The notes beneath the pieces were generated by a model that saw only the letters and a list, made by a program, of their open reading frames with translations, was not told the DNA's origin and did no database searches. The translations under genes and the position numbers were made by a program. Below are positions 52,978 to 61,757 of a stretch of DNA of 64,000 bases, piece after piece. This DNA is from Lachnospiraceae bacterium. Its GTDB lineage: Bacteria; Bacillota; Clostridia; Lachnospirales; Lachnospiraceae. Numbering within the stretch: the first letter of the stretch is position 1; every line of letters starts with the position of its first letter. The stretch covers positions 162,196 to 226,195 of the forward strand of contig JAITGA010000023.1 of assembly GCA_031280955.1 (NCBI GenBank), written 5' to 3'.

Positions 52978-54711
52978 TTATTTCACCGGATTGAAGTCAA
53001 CTATCAACTGCTTTGACATTTGCTCGGCTTCTTCCAGACTTGTGCCTCTGACGGCGACATAAAATTTGATTTTCGGCTCTGTTCCCGAAGGACGGGCGCA
53101 GCACCATGAATCATTGCTCAGTTCAAAATAGAGCACATTCGCCTGTGGCAACCCGCTCGGCACGGTTTCTCCGGTCGCCAAATCAGTAATTATGCCGCTT
53201 TCATAATCACGTAACCGCAGAACTTCCAAATCGCCGAAACGCCGCGGGGGATTCATACGCAGACCTTCCATAATTTCTTGAATTTGCCGTCCACCGTCTA
53301 TCCCTTTCATCGTCAGCGAGAATTGATCCTCTTTGTAAAAACCGTACCTTTCGTACATTTTCATCATTTGGTCCCATAGGGTTTCACCATGTATCTTGCA
53401 ATAAGCCGCCGCTTCGCAGAGACACATTACGGCAACAACAGCATCCTTGTCACGGGCATGAGTTCCTGCCAAACAGCCATAGCTCTCCTCCAGACCGAAG
53501 ACATAATTATAGGTTTGCTCACGTTCAAACAGCTTGATTTGCTCGCCGATATACTTAAATCCTGTCAACACTTCGATGAACTTTACGTTATATTCACGGG
53601 CAATGGCCGCTGCCATGTTGGTGGTGACGATAGTGGATATCAACGCCGGATTAGGCGGCATCGTCTCGGTTCGGCGGCGTTCTCGAAGGATATACTCTGC
53701 TATTATCATTCCCGACATATTTCCGGTAAAAGGAATGTACTCATCACCATTTTTGACATATATCCCCAATCTGTCGGCATCAGGGTCAGTAGCAAGGACG
53801 ATATCCGCATCCTTTTCCCTTGCCAGCTTTAGGGCAAGCTCATATACTTCATGGGCTTCGGGATTGGGGTAGTCGATATTGGCAAATTCGGGGTCAGGCA
53901 TCTCCTGCTCAGGCACGACATAGACATGCTTAAAGCCCAGTTCGGCGAGAATACGGCGAACGGGAACGTTCCCGCTCCCGCTGAGGGGAGTATAGACGAT
54001 TTTTAGCTTGTCAGCTGCTTTTTCGATGATATCATGGTTGATAATCTGCTTTTTGAGTTCTGCCATATAGGCATCATCTATTTCTGCACCGATAATCTGA
54101 TACAGACCACTCTTTACCGCTTCCTCCTTATCCATCGTCTTCACCGCTGCGTAGTCGGTGACTTTTCGCACCTCAGCGATGATTTCCTCATCACGGGGAA
54201 ACGCCACTTGGGCACCATCTTCCCAATAGACCTTGAAGCCGTTATACTCTGCGGGATTGTGACTGGCAGTAATGACTATCCCCGCTACAGCACCAAGATA
54301 TCGCAGTGCAAACGACAGCTCAGGAGTCGGGCGTAACTCTGCAAACACATAAGCCTTGATGCCATTGGCAGTCAGGCAAAGAGCCGCTTCATCGGCAAAC
54401 TCCGGTGACATTCTCCGTGAGTCATAGGCAATCGCCACTCCCCGCTGTTTCAGTATCTTGATGTCTACCCCTTTCCTGCTGATGATATAATTGGCGAGTC
54501 CCTGGGTAGACTTACGGACGGTGTAGGCATTCATTCGGTTTGTTCCTGCGCCGATTACCCCGCGCAAGCCCCCGGTTCCAAACTCCAACTCTTTGTAGAA
54601 ACGGTCTTCGATTTCCTTTTCATCATCGGCTATTGACCTAAGCTCACTTCTGGTCGCTTCATCGAAATATGGGTCACTTTGCCAATATGCGTATTGTTCA
54701 CGGTATGTCAT
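52978..54711 (-). CDS. pgcA: phospho-sugar mutase (phosphoglucomutase-like)
   Basis: 577 residues, the long phosphohexomutase form of Firmicutes (PgcA). Interconverts glucose 1- and 6-phosphate (possibly mannose) to feed nucleotide-sugar synthesis. Active-site Ser in TASHNPAEYNGFK, metal loop ATDPDADRLGI, sugar loop GLEESYGCLAG, and phosphate-binding RPSGTEPKIKFY. GGAGGACAAA precedes the ATG. It heads the group of glycosyltransferase genes. Confidence 0.92.
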   Translation of the reverse strand: MTYREQYAYWQSDPYFDEATRSELRSIADDEKEIEDRFYKELEFGTGGLRGVIGAGTNRMNAYTVRKSTQGLANYIISRKGVDIKILKQRGVAIAYDSRRMSPEFADEAALCLTANGIKAYVFAELRPTPELSFALRYLGAVAGIVITASHNPAEYNGFKVYWEDGAQVAFPRDEEIIAEVRKVTDYAAVKTMDKEEAVKSGLYQIIGAEIDDAYMAELKKQIINHDIIEKAADKLKIVYTPLSGSGNVPVRRILAELGFKHVYVVPEQEMPDPEFANIDYPNPEAHEVYELALKLAREKDADIVLATDPDADRLGIYVKNGDEYIPFTGNMSGMIIAEYILRERRRTETMPPNPALISTIVTTNMAAAIAREYNVKFIEVLTGFKYIGEQIKLFEREQTYNYVFGLEESYGCLAGTHARDKDAVVAVMCLCEAAAYCKIHGETLWDQMMKMYERYGFYKEDQFSLTMKGIDGGRQIQEIMEGLRMNPPRRFGDLEVLRLRDYESGIITDLATGETVPSGLPQANVLYFELSNDSWCCARPSGTEPKIKFYVAVRGTSLEEAEQMSKQLIVDFNPVK

Positions 54712-55162
54712 TTTGTCCTCCGCTAGTCTATTTGCTGATAATTATAATAATTTTATGCACTCCCACCCTCATGGAAGTGGGGTCATCTCCCGATAAGATA
54801 TATTGCTCCCCACAAACTTTTTGCCAAAGCTTAGTTTGCTGTATAATAACTAAACAATACAGGAGTATGAATAAAAAATCAAGTAAAAGGAGAAAAAATC
54901 TCCGATATAATCTCCGATAAAATCTCCGGAAAAATATCTGAAAAAATTACACCGGGGAGCGATTGCCGAGAAACATCCCGGTTTCGTCATTGCGAGGCGG
55001 TTCTATACGCCGAAGCAATCCACAAGGAGACCAATTTTACATAAAATCGAGCGACGCTATAAAATCGCGCTGCGCAATGTAGATAACTGCGCAACGCGAT
55101 AAGGGGGAAGAGGATTGGTTAGGTGGGGGGAGGGGTAGCCTACGCTAGAGCTTAGGCATAGC
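54712..55162 (+). other. intergenic region with a plus-strand promoter and 12-bp tandem repeats
   Basis: About 450 nt without a supported protein gene. On the plus strand TTGCCA (54821) and TATAAT (54842-54847) are 15 nt apart. Downstream, four 12-bp units of type AAAATCTCCGAT run from 54895 to 54942; a 17-codon basic frame starts at 54867 but its AGGAG is only 1 nt from the ATG. Further right is a dispersed repeat copy and a hairpin (TAGAGC-TTAGGC / GCCT-GCTCTA, 55146-55172) overlapping the end of fliS. Confidence 0.45.
54981..55022 (+). repeat. dispersed 40-bp repeat, copy 3
   Basis: GTTTCGTCATTGCGAGGCGG-N8-GCCGAAGCAATCCA; same family as 11169-11209 (inverted) and 30226-30265. Confidence 0.75.
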
Positions 55163-55636
55163 CTACGCTCTATACCCTCGGTTCACATTATTCGTCAAAC
55201 TGTCAATCGCCTGTCCGCGGTCATAGGTCAGACCGCTGTAAACTGCCTGTGTGTTTTGCATAACTGCTCCGGAACAGTCGTTTTTGCTTACCTCACGATA
55301 AGTGCGGTGCAACTCCTTTACGATTTTGGCGGCATTGTTGAGATGGACGATGTCTGCCCGCGCTTCCGCCCGTGCCAGTTCTTTGTTGATGAACATATAA
55401 AGTTCCAAGAGACGAACGGCAATTTCATATTCGAGATTGAGTGACACCATCAACTCATTCAAGCAATTTCTGGTGCGGGCAATTGCCAGACGAAACTCTT
55501 TGCGATTCGCTCCTTCATACATTTCGATTGCCTCGTCAATGTAGAACAGTAGCATTTCATAGAGAATAACTACCAATGTGGTCTTGTTTGCCTGCGTAAT
55601 CCGCAGTGTGTACTCCTGCTTTTTTTCTTTTGTCAT
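55163..55636 (-). CDS. fliS: flagellin export chaperone FliS-like
   Basis: 157 residues, all-helical. YTLRITQANKTTLVVILYEMLLFYIDEAIEMYEG and RTRNCLNELMVSLNLEYEIAVRLLELYMFINKELARAEA match FliS, the chaperone that caps the flagellin C-terminus before export. The C-terminal extension of about 35 residues is longer than in classic FliS. Directly follows the flagellin gene. SD is weak. Confidence 0.85.
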   Translation of the reverse strand: MTKEKKQEYTLRITQANKTTLVVILYEMLLFYIDEAIEMYEGANRKEFRLAIARTRNCLNELMVSLNLEYEIAVRLLELYMFINKELARAEARADIVHLNNAAKIVKELHRTYREVSKNDCSGAVMQNTQAVYSGLTYDRGQAIDSLTNNVNRGYRA

Positions 55637-55650
55637 ATCGCACCGTCTTT

Positions 55651-56862
55651 CTATTGCAATAGCTGCAATACCTGTGCCGGACGTTCATTCGCTTGTGCCA
55701 ACATCGTCATACTGGCTTGGGCGAGGATTTGTAATGTCGTGTATTTGGTCATTTCCTCTGCCATGTCAACGTCCATAATCCGGGAATAAGCGGCAGTCAT
55801 ATTCTCGGTGGTAACATCAAGATTACTGATTGTGTGTTCAAGTCGGTTCTGATATGCACCCATATGACTGCGGGCACTTGATACATAGTTGATTGCCTTA
55901 CCCATCTTGCTGAGGGCTTCCTGAGCATCCTCCCATGTTGAAAGGTCAATATTGCTGATTCCCATATTTTCCAGCGACATCCGGTGAATCCTGATTCCCA
56001 ATTGCTGTCCCTCATTGGCACCGATTTGCATATCCATTGCCCCGAAACCGACAATATCAATTGTGAGAGGTGTCAGCGGGGTAGCATATGCAGGATAAAT
56101 CAGCGGCGGGTCAGGGGGAATCGGGGGAATGGCGTTGGGATTTCCCGGGGAGGGCAGCACAAAACCGGGAGTTTCCGTTATCCTGAGTTCCAATTTGATT
56201 TCAAAATTGCGCGGACCGGATATAGTGATGACATTGCCATCTGCGGCACTAATTTGTGTACCTGCCAACGCACCCGAACCAACGAATGTGTAAAGCGGCA
56301 ATCCATTGTCATCGGTCAAACGGATATTACCATTGTGGTCAAAAGCGACTGATAACTCATCGATCGCATAAAGACCTATGGGGACATTGTCGCTGTAGCT
56401 GGTTACTTTGACCTCGATATTATCCGTGTAACCACGTAGGTCAAACGAACCATCGAGTATCTTCTGACCATTAAATTCGGTCGTTCGGGAAATACGGCTA
56501 ATCTCATCTTTGAGGGCTGAAACTTCTTTTTGAATCATTTCCCGATCATCATTGGTAAGTGCCTCTGTACCCGCTTTTACTGCCAGTTCATTGATACGTT
56601 GCAAAATAGCGTGGATTTCCTGCATCGCTCCGTCAGCAATTTCAATAACTGAGATAGCATCGCTGGCGTTTTGGGTGGCAACAGAAATACCCTCTAGCTG
56701 AGCATTCATGCGGCGACCCATCGCCAAACCGGAGGGATTATCTTTTCCACTGGTGATTTTGAGACCTGATGACAGACGTTTTAATGAAGCTGACAACTTT
56801 TGGTCATTGCGGAACAAAGCATTGTTGGCGCGAACTGCGGGAGCATTGTAAGCAATTTTCAT
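55651..56862 (-). CDS. hag: flagellin
   Basis: 403 residues. Conserved D0/D1 N-terminus (ANNALFRNDQKLSASLKRLSSGLKI, NPSGLAMGRRMNAQ, ISVIEIADGAMQEIHAILQR) and C-terminus (MDVDMAEEMTKYTTLQILAQ, MLAQANERPAQVLQLL). The variable centre includes a Pro-rich stretch FVLPSPGNPNAIPPIPPDPP near 245-265. AAAGG precedes the ATG. It sits between the DUF6240-like gene and fliS in one operon. Confidence 0.95.
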   Translation of the reverse strand: MKIAYNAPAVRANNALFRNDQKLSASLKRLSSGLKITSGKDNPSGLAMGRRMNAQLEGISVATQNASDAISVIEIADGAMQEIHAILQRINELAVKAGTEALTNDDREMIQKEVSALKDEISRISRTTEFNGQKILDGSFDLRGYTDNIEVKVTSYSDNVPIGLYAIDELSVAFDHNGNIRLTDDNGLPLYTFVGSGALAGTQISAADGNVITISGPRNFEIKLELRITETPGFVLPSPGNPNAIPPIPPDPPLIYPAYATPLTPLTIDIVGFGAMDMQIGANEGQQLGIRIHRMSLENMGISNIDLSTWEDAQEALSKMGKAINYVSSARSHMGAYQNRLEHTISNLDVTTENMTAAYSRIMDVDMAEEMTKYTTLQILAQASMTMLAQANERPAQVLQLLQ

Positions 56863-56885
56863 AGACGCGTATCCTTTCTCATGAG

Positions 56886-59800
56886 TTAATCAGTCTCTTT
56901 TCCCCATTGGCTTACAAAAGTGATGAAACCTTTGGCGACCAGATATAACTCTTTGTTGGAAATCTTCTGCGCGTCCTTGCGATTTTCTTCTTGCTCTTCC
57001 TTGATCTTGATCGTATCGTTACGTCCGTGGCTATAATTTTGCTGTGTCCCCTGGTGAACCGGGGTATTGCCATGAACGAAATGGATAGTACCGAGGGTAG
57101 TCTCATCAGGCAATAAATTACTGATGATTGTATAAAGATTATCGGCTTCGGCACTCATTTTCTTTAGTCCATTTGCATCAATGCCGATGATATGACCATT
57201 GACAAAGCCGCCGCTTAGGGCGAACATGGCACTGACACTCCCTAGTGACTGCGTAGTCATCTGGCATGACACTTGCCCTTTGACATCAACACCGTGACGA
57301 AGACGCAGATTAACTGCGGTAATTTCACCATCTATCCCCAAGGGAATACTATACTCCTCCTGATAATACTCTTCCTCTCCCACCCTAATAGGACGTGCCG
57401 TCCGCATCGCTGCTTCTATATAAAGTTGGCGGCACATACTGCTTAGCTCTTTAACATCCAAAGCCGTAACATCCGCTTGCAGGGAGGTATGAGTAAATAT
57501 ATCTGCCATCACTTGGTGTAAATGTGAAAACGAGGAGGTCACATTTGCCTCATCGGTAAAATTAGTAATCAAGCGTTCATTAGCATCAGCAAGAACGGCT
57601 TCGAGTTCAGTATCCTTGGCTAAAGATGTGGCTTTTTTTTGCAAAAAGGCAGAGGAGCTAAGGCTTCTGTTGGCGGCAATCAGATTGTTGAGTGTGAGCG
57701 GTTGTTGGTAGGTGAGCAAGGTTTCAATCACCGTATCGGGAACCGCAGGCAGGGTTTTTGCATCATTCTTCATCCATTCACTATAAGGGTCATCATGAAG
57801 AGCTTGCGTACCGCCGAAGTGACGATCAATCAGATAATCCATCCCTTGGCGTTTATCGCTTCTAAGAGCTGTCAGGACATGAGCTAATGACAAGTCGGGC
57901 AAAGTGTTGATGATATTGTCATTTGCGATGTGACCTTTCGCATTTACTAGCGTACCGATTACCGCTGAGTCACCTTTTTCAACTTGCCGGACTAGGCGGT
58001 AAAGATTGATAAACGCGCTTCTTTCATCTTCGGTAATATCGCCGCGGCGATCTAGTCGTGCCAAGAAACGGCTGTAATCTTCAAAGCTTTCAGCGAGGGT
58101 CTCATTTTTGCCATGCAAGATATCCCGTAACTCATCAAGAGGCATTTGCAGGGGATTGTAACCCTCACGGATTAAAGCCAATACTGCTCCCGGCTTCATG
58201 GCAGCAATGACGCTTTGGAGAAGTAAGTCTTTTTCTTTGATTGCTGAAATATTTTCTTCATTGATTTCCATGCTGTTGTAGCCAAGAATACGGACAGCAC
58301 GGCAGTTTTCATCTGTCGTCTCAATCCCCATTTCCGTAAGTATCGCTTCCACATTGCGAAATGCAGTCTTGATCGAATCGCCCAAATCACGGCGCGGTGC
58401 TGTCATCACTTGCTCGTAGGTCTTACTTGCCGCCTCATATGACGACAGGATTTTTTCGCCTGTGGCATGGATATCATCTAAAGTGACAGGAATAGCTTGT
58501 GCCGATCGCGGCGATGTCGCTATGTGGGTCATCTGACCGATTAGTGCCGCCGGCATCGTAGCGATATCGTCTACCTTAGTGATAGTATCGTGGTAAAGGT
58601 GTTGGCGAGTGGTGGTGAAATCATCATTTTCCGTCCCCATCAGATGCATACGGATACTTTGCTCGGCAACTCTTAACTCCGCTACCAACTGCTTCATCGG
58701 TGTTGTTTCGATATTGAGCCCGCTTCTAAGCAGACGGACAGCAGCAGCTGCCGTCATCGTAAGACTGGTTTCTGCGAGATTGAGGTGGGTAAAGAGAGAC
58801 TTCGCTGTGGTAAGGTCTACTTCGGATAATGTGAGAGTTTCGCTTCTTGTATTTGCGTAGTGACCCAAAGATGATGCGGGGGTAGCGGTGTAAGGTAGAG
58901 CGTTGTATACACCTTCCACCCATGCAACTGCTCTTTCAACATCAGTATGATGATTGAACAAATCAGCAGTAAGGGGGTTTTTGCCATCGGCAACAGCAGC
59001 TGCGGTAACTGCGGCAAATTGCCGTGGTGAAATTGGCAAACTAAGGTCATTTATCCGCTGAATCGCCACTATGTTTTCACTTGTAAGGGGTACTCCCTTT
59101 TCTATCAACCAACGACCAATGTTCACATTGCTTTCATTGTCCGGGAAGCCGCTTTCCGTCAGCATTTTCTTGATTTGCGGTATCAACTTCTCCCAGTCAT
59201 ACTCACTGGCTTTTTGGGAAAGATATCCCCCTCTTCCATTTTCACCGCCGCTTGTTTCCTCCGCAAAATAACCGCTTCCTTGACGTTCGGCATCATTGCC
59301 TCCCGAATGTATCGCCAGATAGAGATTGTCAAGCGAAAGAGATAGCTGATTTTCTATTATATACTTGATCGCCCCATCAGAAAGCGTGGTAATATCACGG
59401 ACTTTTTCCCATGTAGCCATAGCTTGAGTGATGTTTTCTTCGGTAACGGATAAGTTTCGTTCCCGAAAGAGTTGTTCCAGCTCATGGCGTACCAGTTCCT
59501 GATTTGTAAGCTCATGCTGTGGTAAATCATGCTCCGGCAACTGATGGCGAGGTGAATCTTTTTGTGACAATTCACCATCGGTCAGGTTTTGCGCCAGTGC
59601 TTGGTTTCCTGTGATGGCGGTGAGCTGTTCGCTGCTGAGGTCATCGGTAAAACCCTCTACTTGCGTACCACCCATTATAAGTGCGCTCTTGATATGGTCA
59701 AGGATAGTGACTACTGTTTCTATCTCTGTATTCCCCGGGTCAATGCCATCACTTTGCAAGCGGGCGAAGTCTTCCTGTGACATCGAAGCCGCCATAACTG

Positions 59801-60056
59801 CCAAGTAGTTGCGATTAGTGGTGACATCTATCGCTCCGGCGGCACGCATCACATCTTCAACCGACCGTGCTTTCTTGCCATAGGCACTATCATGGATGGC
59901 ATTACCGTTTATATCAATACGAAAGCTCACACCCTTGACACTGTTGTCAGCAGCTCCGGCGGCAAGTGATTTGGATAATGAGTATGCTCCGGCGGCAGTA
60001 TTTTTGCCGGGAAGAATTGCTTTGTTTTCAGGTATGTTTGCAAAATTCAGATTCAT
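56886..60056 (-). CDS. giant flagellar-locus protein, DUF6240-like (FliK-like C-terminus)
   Basis: 1056 residues, no signal peptide or membrane helix. N-terminal segment with FRIDINGNAIHDSAYGKK, then several repeats of a helical module of type WEKVRDITTLSDGAIKYIIENQL / TSENIVAIQRINDLSLPI / TDENCRAVRILGYNSMEINEENI, the pattern of the DUF6240 family in clostridial flagellar loci. The last 200 residues (LRHGVDVKGQVSCQMTTQSLGSVSAMFALSGGFVNGHI) resemble hook-length-control (FliK) C-termini. Role probably in flagellar assembly; not proven. No SD precedes the ATG. Confidence 0.72.
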   Translation of the reverse strand: MNLNFANIPENKAILPGKNTAAGAYSLSKSLAAGAADNSVKGVSFRIDINGNAIHDSAYGKKARSVEDVMRAAGAIDVTTNRNYLAVMAASMSQEDFARLQSDGIDPGNTEIETVVTILDHIKSALIMGGTQVEGFTDDLSSEQLTAITGNQALAQNLTDGELSQKDSPRHQLPEHDLPQHELTNQELVRHELEQLFRERNLSVTEENITQAMATWEKVRDITTLSDGAIKYIIENQLSLSLDNLYLAIHSGGNDAERQGSGYFAEETSGGENGRGGYLSQKASEYDWEKLIPQIKKMLTESGFPDNESNVNIGRWLIEKGVPLTSENIVAIQRINDLSLPISPRQFAAVTAAAVADGKNPLTADLFNHHTDVERAVAWVEGVYNALPYTATPASSLGHYANTRSETLTLSEVDLTTAKSLFTHLNLAETSLTMTAAAAVRLLRSGLNIETTPMKQLVAELRVAEQSIRMHLMGTENDDFTTTRQHLYHDTITKVDDIATMPAALIGQMTHIATSPRSAQAIPVTLDDIHATGEKILSSYEAASKTYEQVMTAPRRDLGDSIKTAFRNVEAILTEMGIETTDENCRAVRILGYNSMEINEENISAIKEKDLLLQSVIAAMKPGAVLALIREGYNPLQMPLDELRDILHGKNETLAESFEDYSRFLARLDRRGDITEDERSAFINLYRLVRQVEKGDSAVIGTLVNAKGHIANDNIINTLPDLSLAHVLTALRSDKRQGMDYLIDRHFGGTQALHDDPYSEWMKNDAKTLPAVPDTVIETLLTYQQPLTLNNLIAANRSLSSSAFLQKKATSLAKDTELEAVLADANERLITNFTDEANVTSSFSHLHQVMADIFTHTSLQADVTALDVKELSSMCRQLYIEAAMRTARPIRVGEEEYYQEEYSIPLGIDGEITAVNLRLRHGVDVKGQVSCQMTTQSLGSVSAMFALSGGFVNGHIIGIDANGLKKMSAEADNLYTIISNLLPDETTLGTIHFVHGNTPVHQGTQQNYSHGRNDTIKIKEEQEENRKDAQKISNKELYLVAKGFITFVSQWGKETD

Positions 60057-60063
60057 ATGGTTT

Positions 60064-60090
60064 ATTTCGGAATTATGGAGTTTTTCTTTA
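60064..60090 (-). promoter_or_regulatory. sigma-28/SigD-like promoter of the flagellin operon
   Basis: On the minus strand TAAA (60087-60090), 16 nt, then CCGAAAT (60064-60070), close to the Gram-positive SigD consensus TAAA-N15-CCGATAT. The transcript would start about at the ATG, so translation might be leaderless. Confidence 0.5.
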
Positions 60091-60104
60091 GGGGGAGGGG
60101 TAGC

Positions 60105-60216
60105 AATTTTAACAGCGAATGCTGTTAAAATATGCTACTGCAATTTCAACAGCGATAGCTGTTAAAATAATGCTACTGTAATTATAATGGCGATTGTTGT
60201 TAGGGTATGCTACTGT
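60105..60216. repeat. three tandem 37-38-bp repeats with internal palindromes
   Basis: Units at 60105-60141, 60142-60179 and 60180-60216, each of the form AATTTTAACAGC-GAAT-GCTGTTAAAA followed by TATGCTACTG. The dyad is perfect in unit 1, nearly so in unit 2 and decayed in unit 3. They lie upstream of the flagellin-operon promoter. Confidence 0.85.
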
Positions 60217-60234
60217 CTGCAAATCACAACCACA

Positions 60235-60274
60235 AAAAAGCGGGAAGGCTTGTAGCCTTTCCCGCTTCTTTGTT
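60235..60274 (-). terminator. Rho-independent terminator after the xylanase gene
   Basis: On the minus strand AAGCGGGAAAGGCT-ACA-AGCCTTCCCGCTT is a strong stem of about 13 bp followed by TTTTTTG. It lies about 20 nt after the xylanase stop. Confidence 0.9.
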
Positions 60275-60292
60275 ATCGCCAATAGTTCTCAT

Positions 60293-61537
60293 TTATCCCA
60301 GATACACACTCTGACTGTCATTTTTGCCATCAAGGGCAAATGCGCCGCTATTGTCACAGCATTTGAGCTTATAATCACCACGGAAGCCGCAGACTGTAAC
60401 CTCACCATTCGCATCTGTAGTTAATGTCTCTTTCGTCCACCATTCGCCTTTGATTTTTTTGGTTAATTCTTCAAAAACGGGTTTGACGGAGTTGTCGGCA
60501 CGAAGTACCCCTGCCGGAGCATTAAGCCAGAGACCGTCAACCGGACTCCAATGAGTAATCGCCTCGACCAGCGGATGTGCAAACAACAGCTCATACATTT
60601 CTACCATTTCCCTTGCTTGACGTTCCTCACCCTCAGGTGTCGATAACCACTCATTTACCTGCCAATCATTGAGGTCAACGATATGCGGCGGCATGATATC
60701 ACCGGAGATAATCGTGTTTTCGGTGAAATGAATCGGTAAGCCGAAGTGTTCGTAACGCTCCAAAACCTCGACGACTTTGTCCGCACCCCAGTAACCCTGA
60801 TGTTGATGCGACTGAATCCCGATGACATCAATGGGTATCCCTGCTTCCAGGCAACCATCTATCAAAATCTCAAATTTAGTCGATATGTCAAAATCATTGA
60901 GTAACAAAATGGCGTGAGGATTGGCGGCACGAGCGGCTTCAAAGACCTCACGTACCATACTGACCCGCCCCAGTTCTTTGCAAACACGAGTGATAGCATT
61001 GTCATATTTGTCAAAAATCGGCATAATTACAACTTCATTGATGACATCCCAAATATCAATGACACCTTTATACTCAATCACATCACGGTCGATTCTTTCC
61101 AAGGCTTTTTTCAAGATATCCTGATTGGAATACTTCATCAGCCACGTTGGCCAAACTGTATGCCAACAAAGCGGATGTCCCTTTAGTGTTACCCCTCGCT
61201 CCTGTAACCACTTCGCTCCTGCCATCACCCGGCGATGATCGGGTTTTCCCTCCTCAGGTTCGTAGCGACCCAGATAAAACGGAAGCGTGAAAAAGTTGTG
61301 AATCTCCATCAACCTCTCCATCCGTTCCTCCAAAAACGCCCGTCGTCCGCTCTCAGTCGGTTGCCCGTCCGGCATTCCCCCTGCCATTTCCACCGTATCG
61401 AAGCCGCCGATACCAAACAAAAACTCGTGCTTTGTCTGTTCAATGTCGATAGCTTGGTTGGCACATGGACTTCCATCAGGACAAATGATTTTGAGCGTGG
61501 AACTTGATTTCCGGTGTTGATAAGATTTTTGCTTCAT
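60293..61537 (-). CDS. GH10 endo-1,4-beta-xylanase
   Basis: Hydrolyses internal beta-1,4 bonds of xylan or xylo-oligosaccharides. 414 residues. GH10 hallmarks: GHPLCWHTVWPTWL, acid/base Glu168 in WDVINEV, IGIQSHQHQG and nucleophile Glu273 in IHFTENT, WSPVDGLW. N-terminal strand domain (STLKIICPDGSPCANQAIDIEQTKHEFLFG) and a C-terminal fibronectin-like tail WWTKETLTTDANGEVTVCGFRGDYKL. There is no signal peptide, so it may act inside the cell on imported oligosaccharides. AAGGAG precedes the ATG. No neighbouring xylan-use genes. Confidence 0.93.
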   Translation of the reverse strand: MKQKSYQHRKSSSTLKIICPDGSPCANQAIDIEQTKHEFLFGIGGFDTVEMAGGMPDGQPTESGRRAFLEERMERLMEIHNFFTLPFYLGRYEPEEGKPDHRRVMAGAKWLQERGVTLKGHPLCWHTVWPTWLMKYSNQDILKKALERIDRDVIEYKGVIDIWDVINEVVIMPIFDKYDNAITRVCKELGRVSMVREVFEAARAANPHAILLLNDFDISTKFEILIDGCLEAGIPIDVIGIQSHQHQGYWGADKVVEVLERYEHFGLPIHFTENTIISGDIMPPHIVDLNDWQVNEWLSTPEGEERQAREMVEMYELLFAHPLVEAITHWSPVDGLWLNAPAGVLRADNSVKPVFEELTKKIKGEWWTKETLTTDANGEVTVCGFRGDYKLKCCDNSGAFALDGKNDSQSVYLG

Positions 61538-61697
61538 GGTAATCTCCTTTTCGTTGTGAGTGAGTATTTGTACCCAAGAAACATATTCATTCTATAACCA
61601 TTACACCTCAAACATGGCGCAAAGTTGTTCATTATTTACCGTTCTTTTGCTACTGATACATAAACTATTTTACCGTACTCGTATATACAATGTCAAT

Positions 61698-61751
61698 GAA
61701 ATACAGACACGGTATTTGCTGCGTGAAATACGGACACGGTATTTGCTGCGG
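61698..61751. repeat. 27-bp tandem duplication
   Basis: GAAATACAGACACGGTATTT-N7 at 61698-61724 is repeated at 61725-61751 with two substitutions. It starts just beyond the stop codon of the nucleotidyltransferase gene. Confidence 0.85.
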
Positions 61752-61757
61752 TATTTG

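Noticed and set aside
60105..60216. Regularly spaced repeats as a CRISPR array
   Set aside because: The units are directly adjacent with no unique spacers, and only three copies exist; no cas genes.
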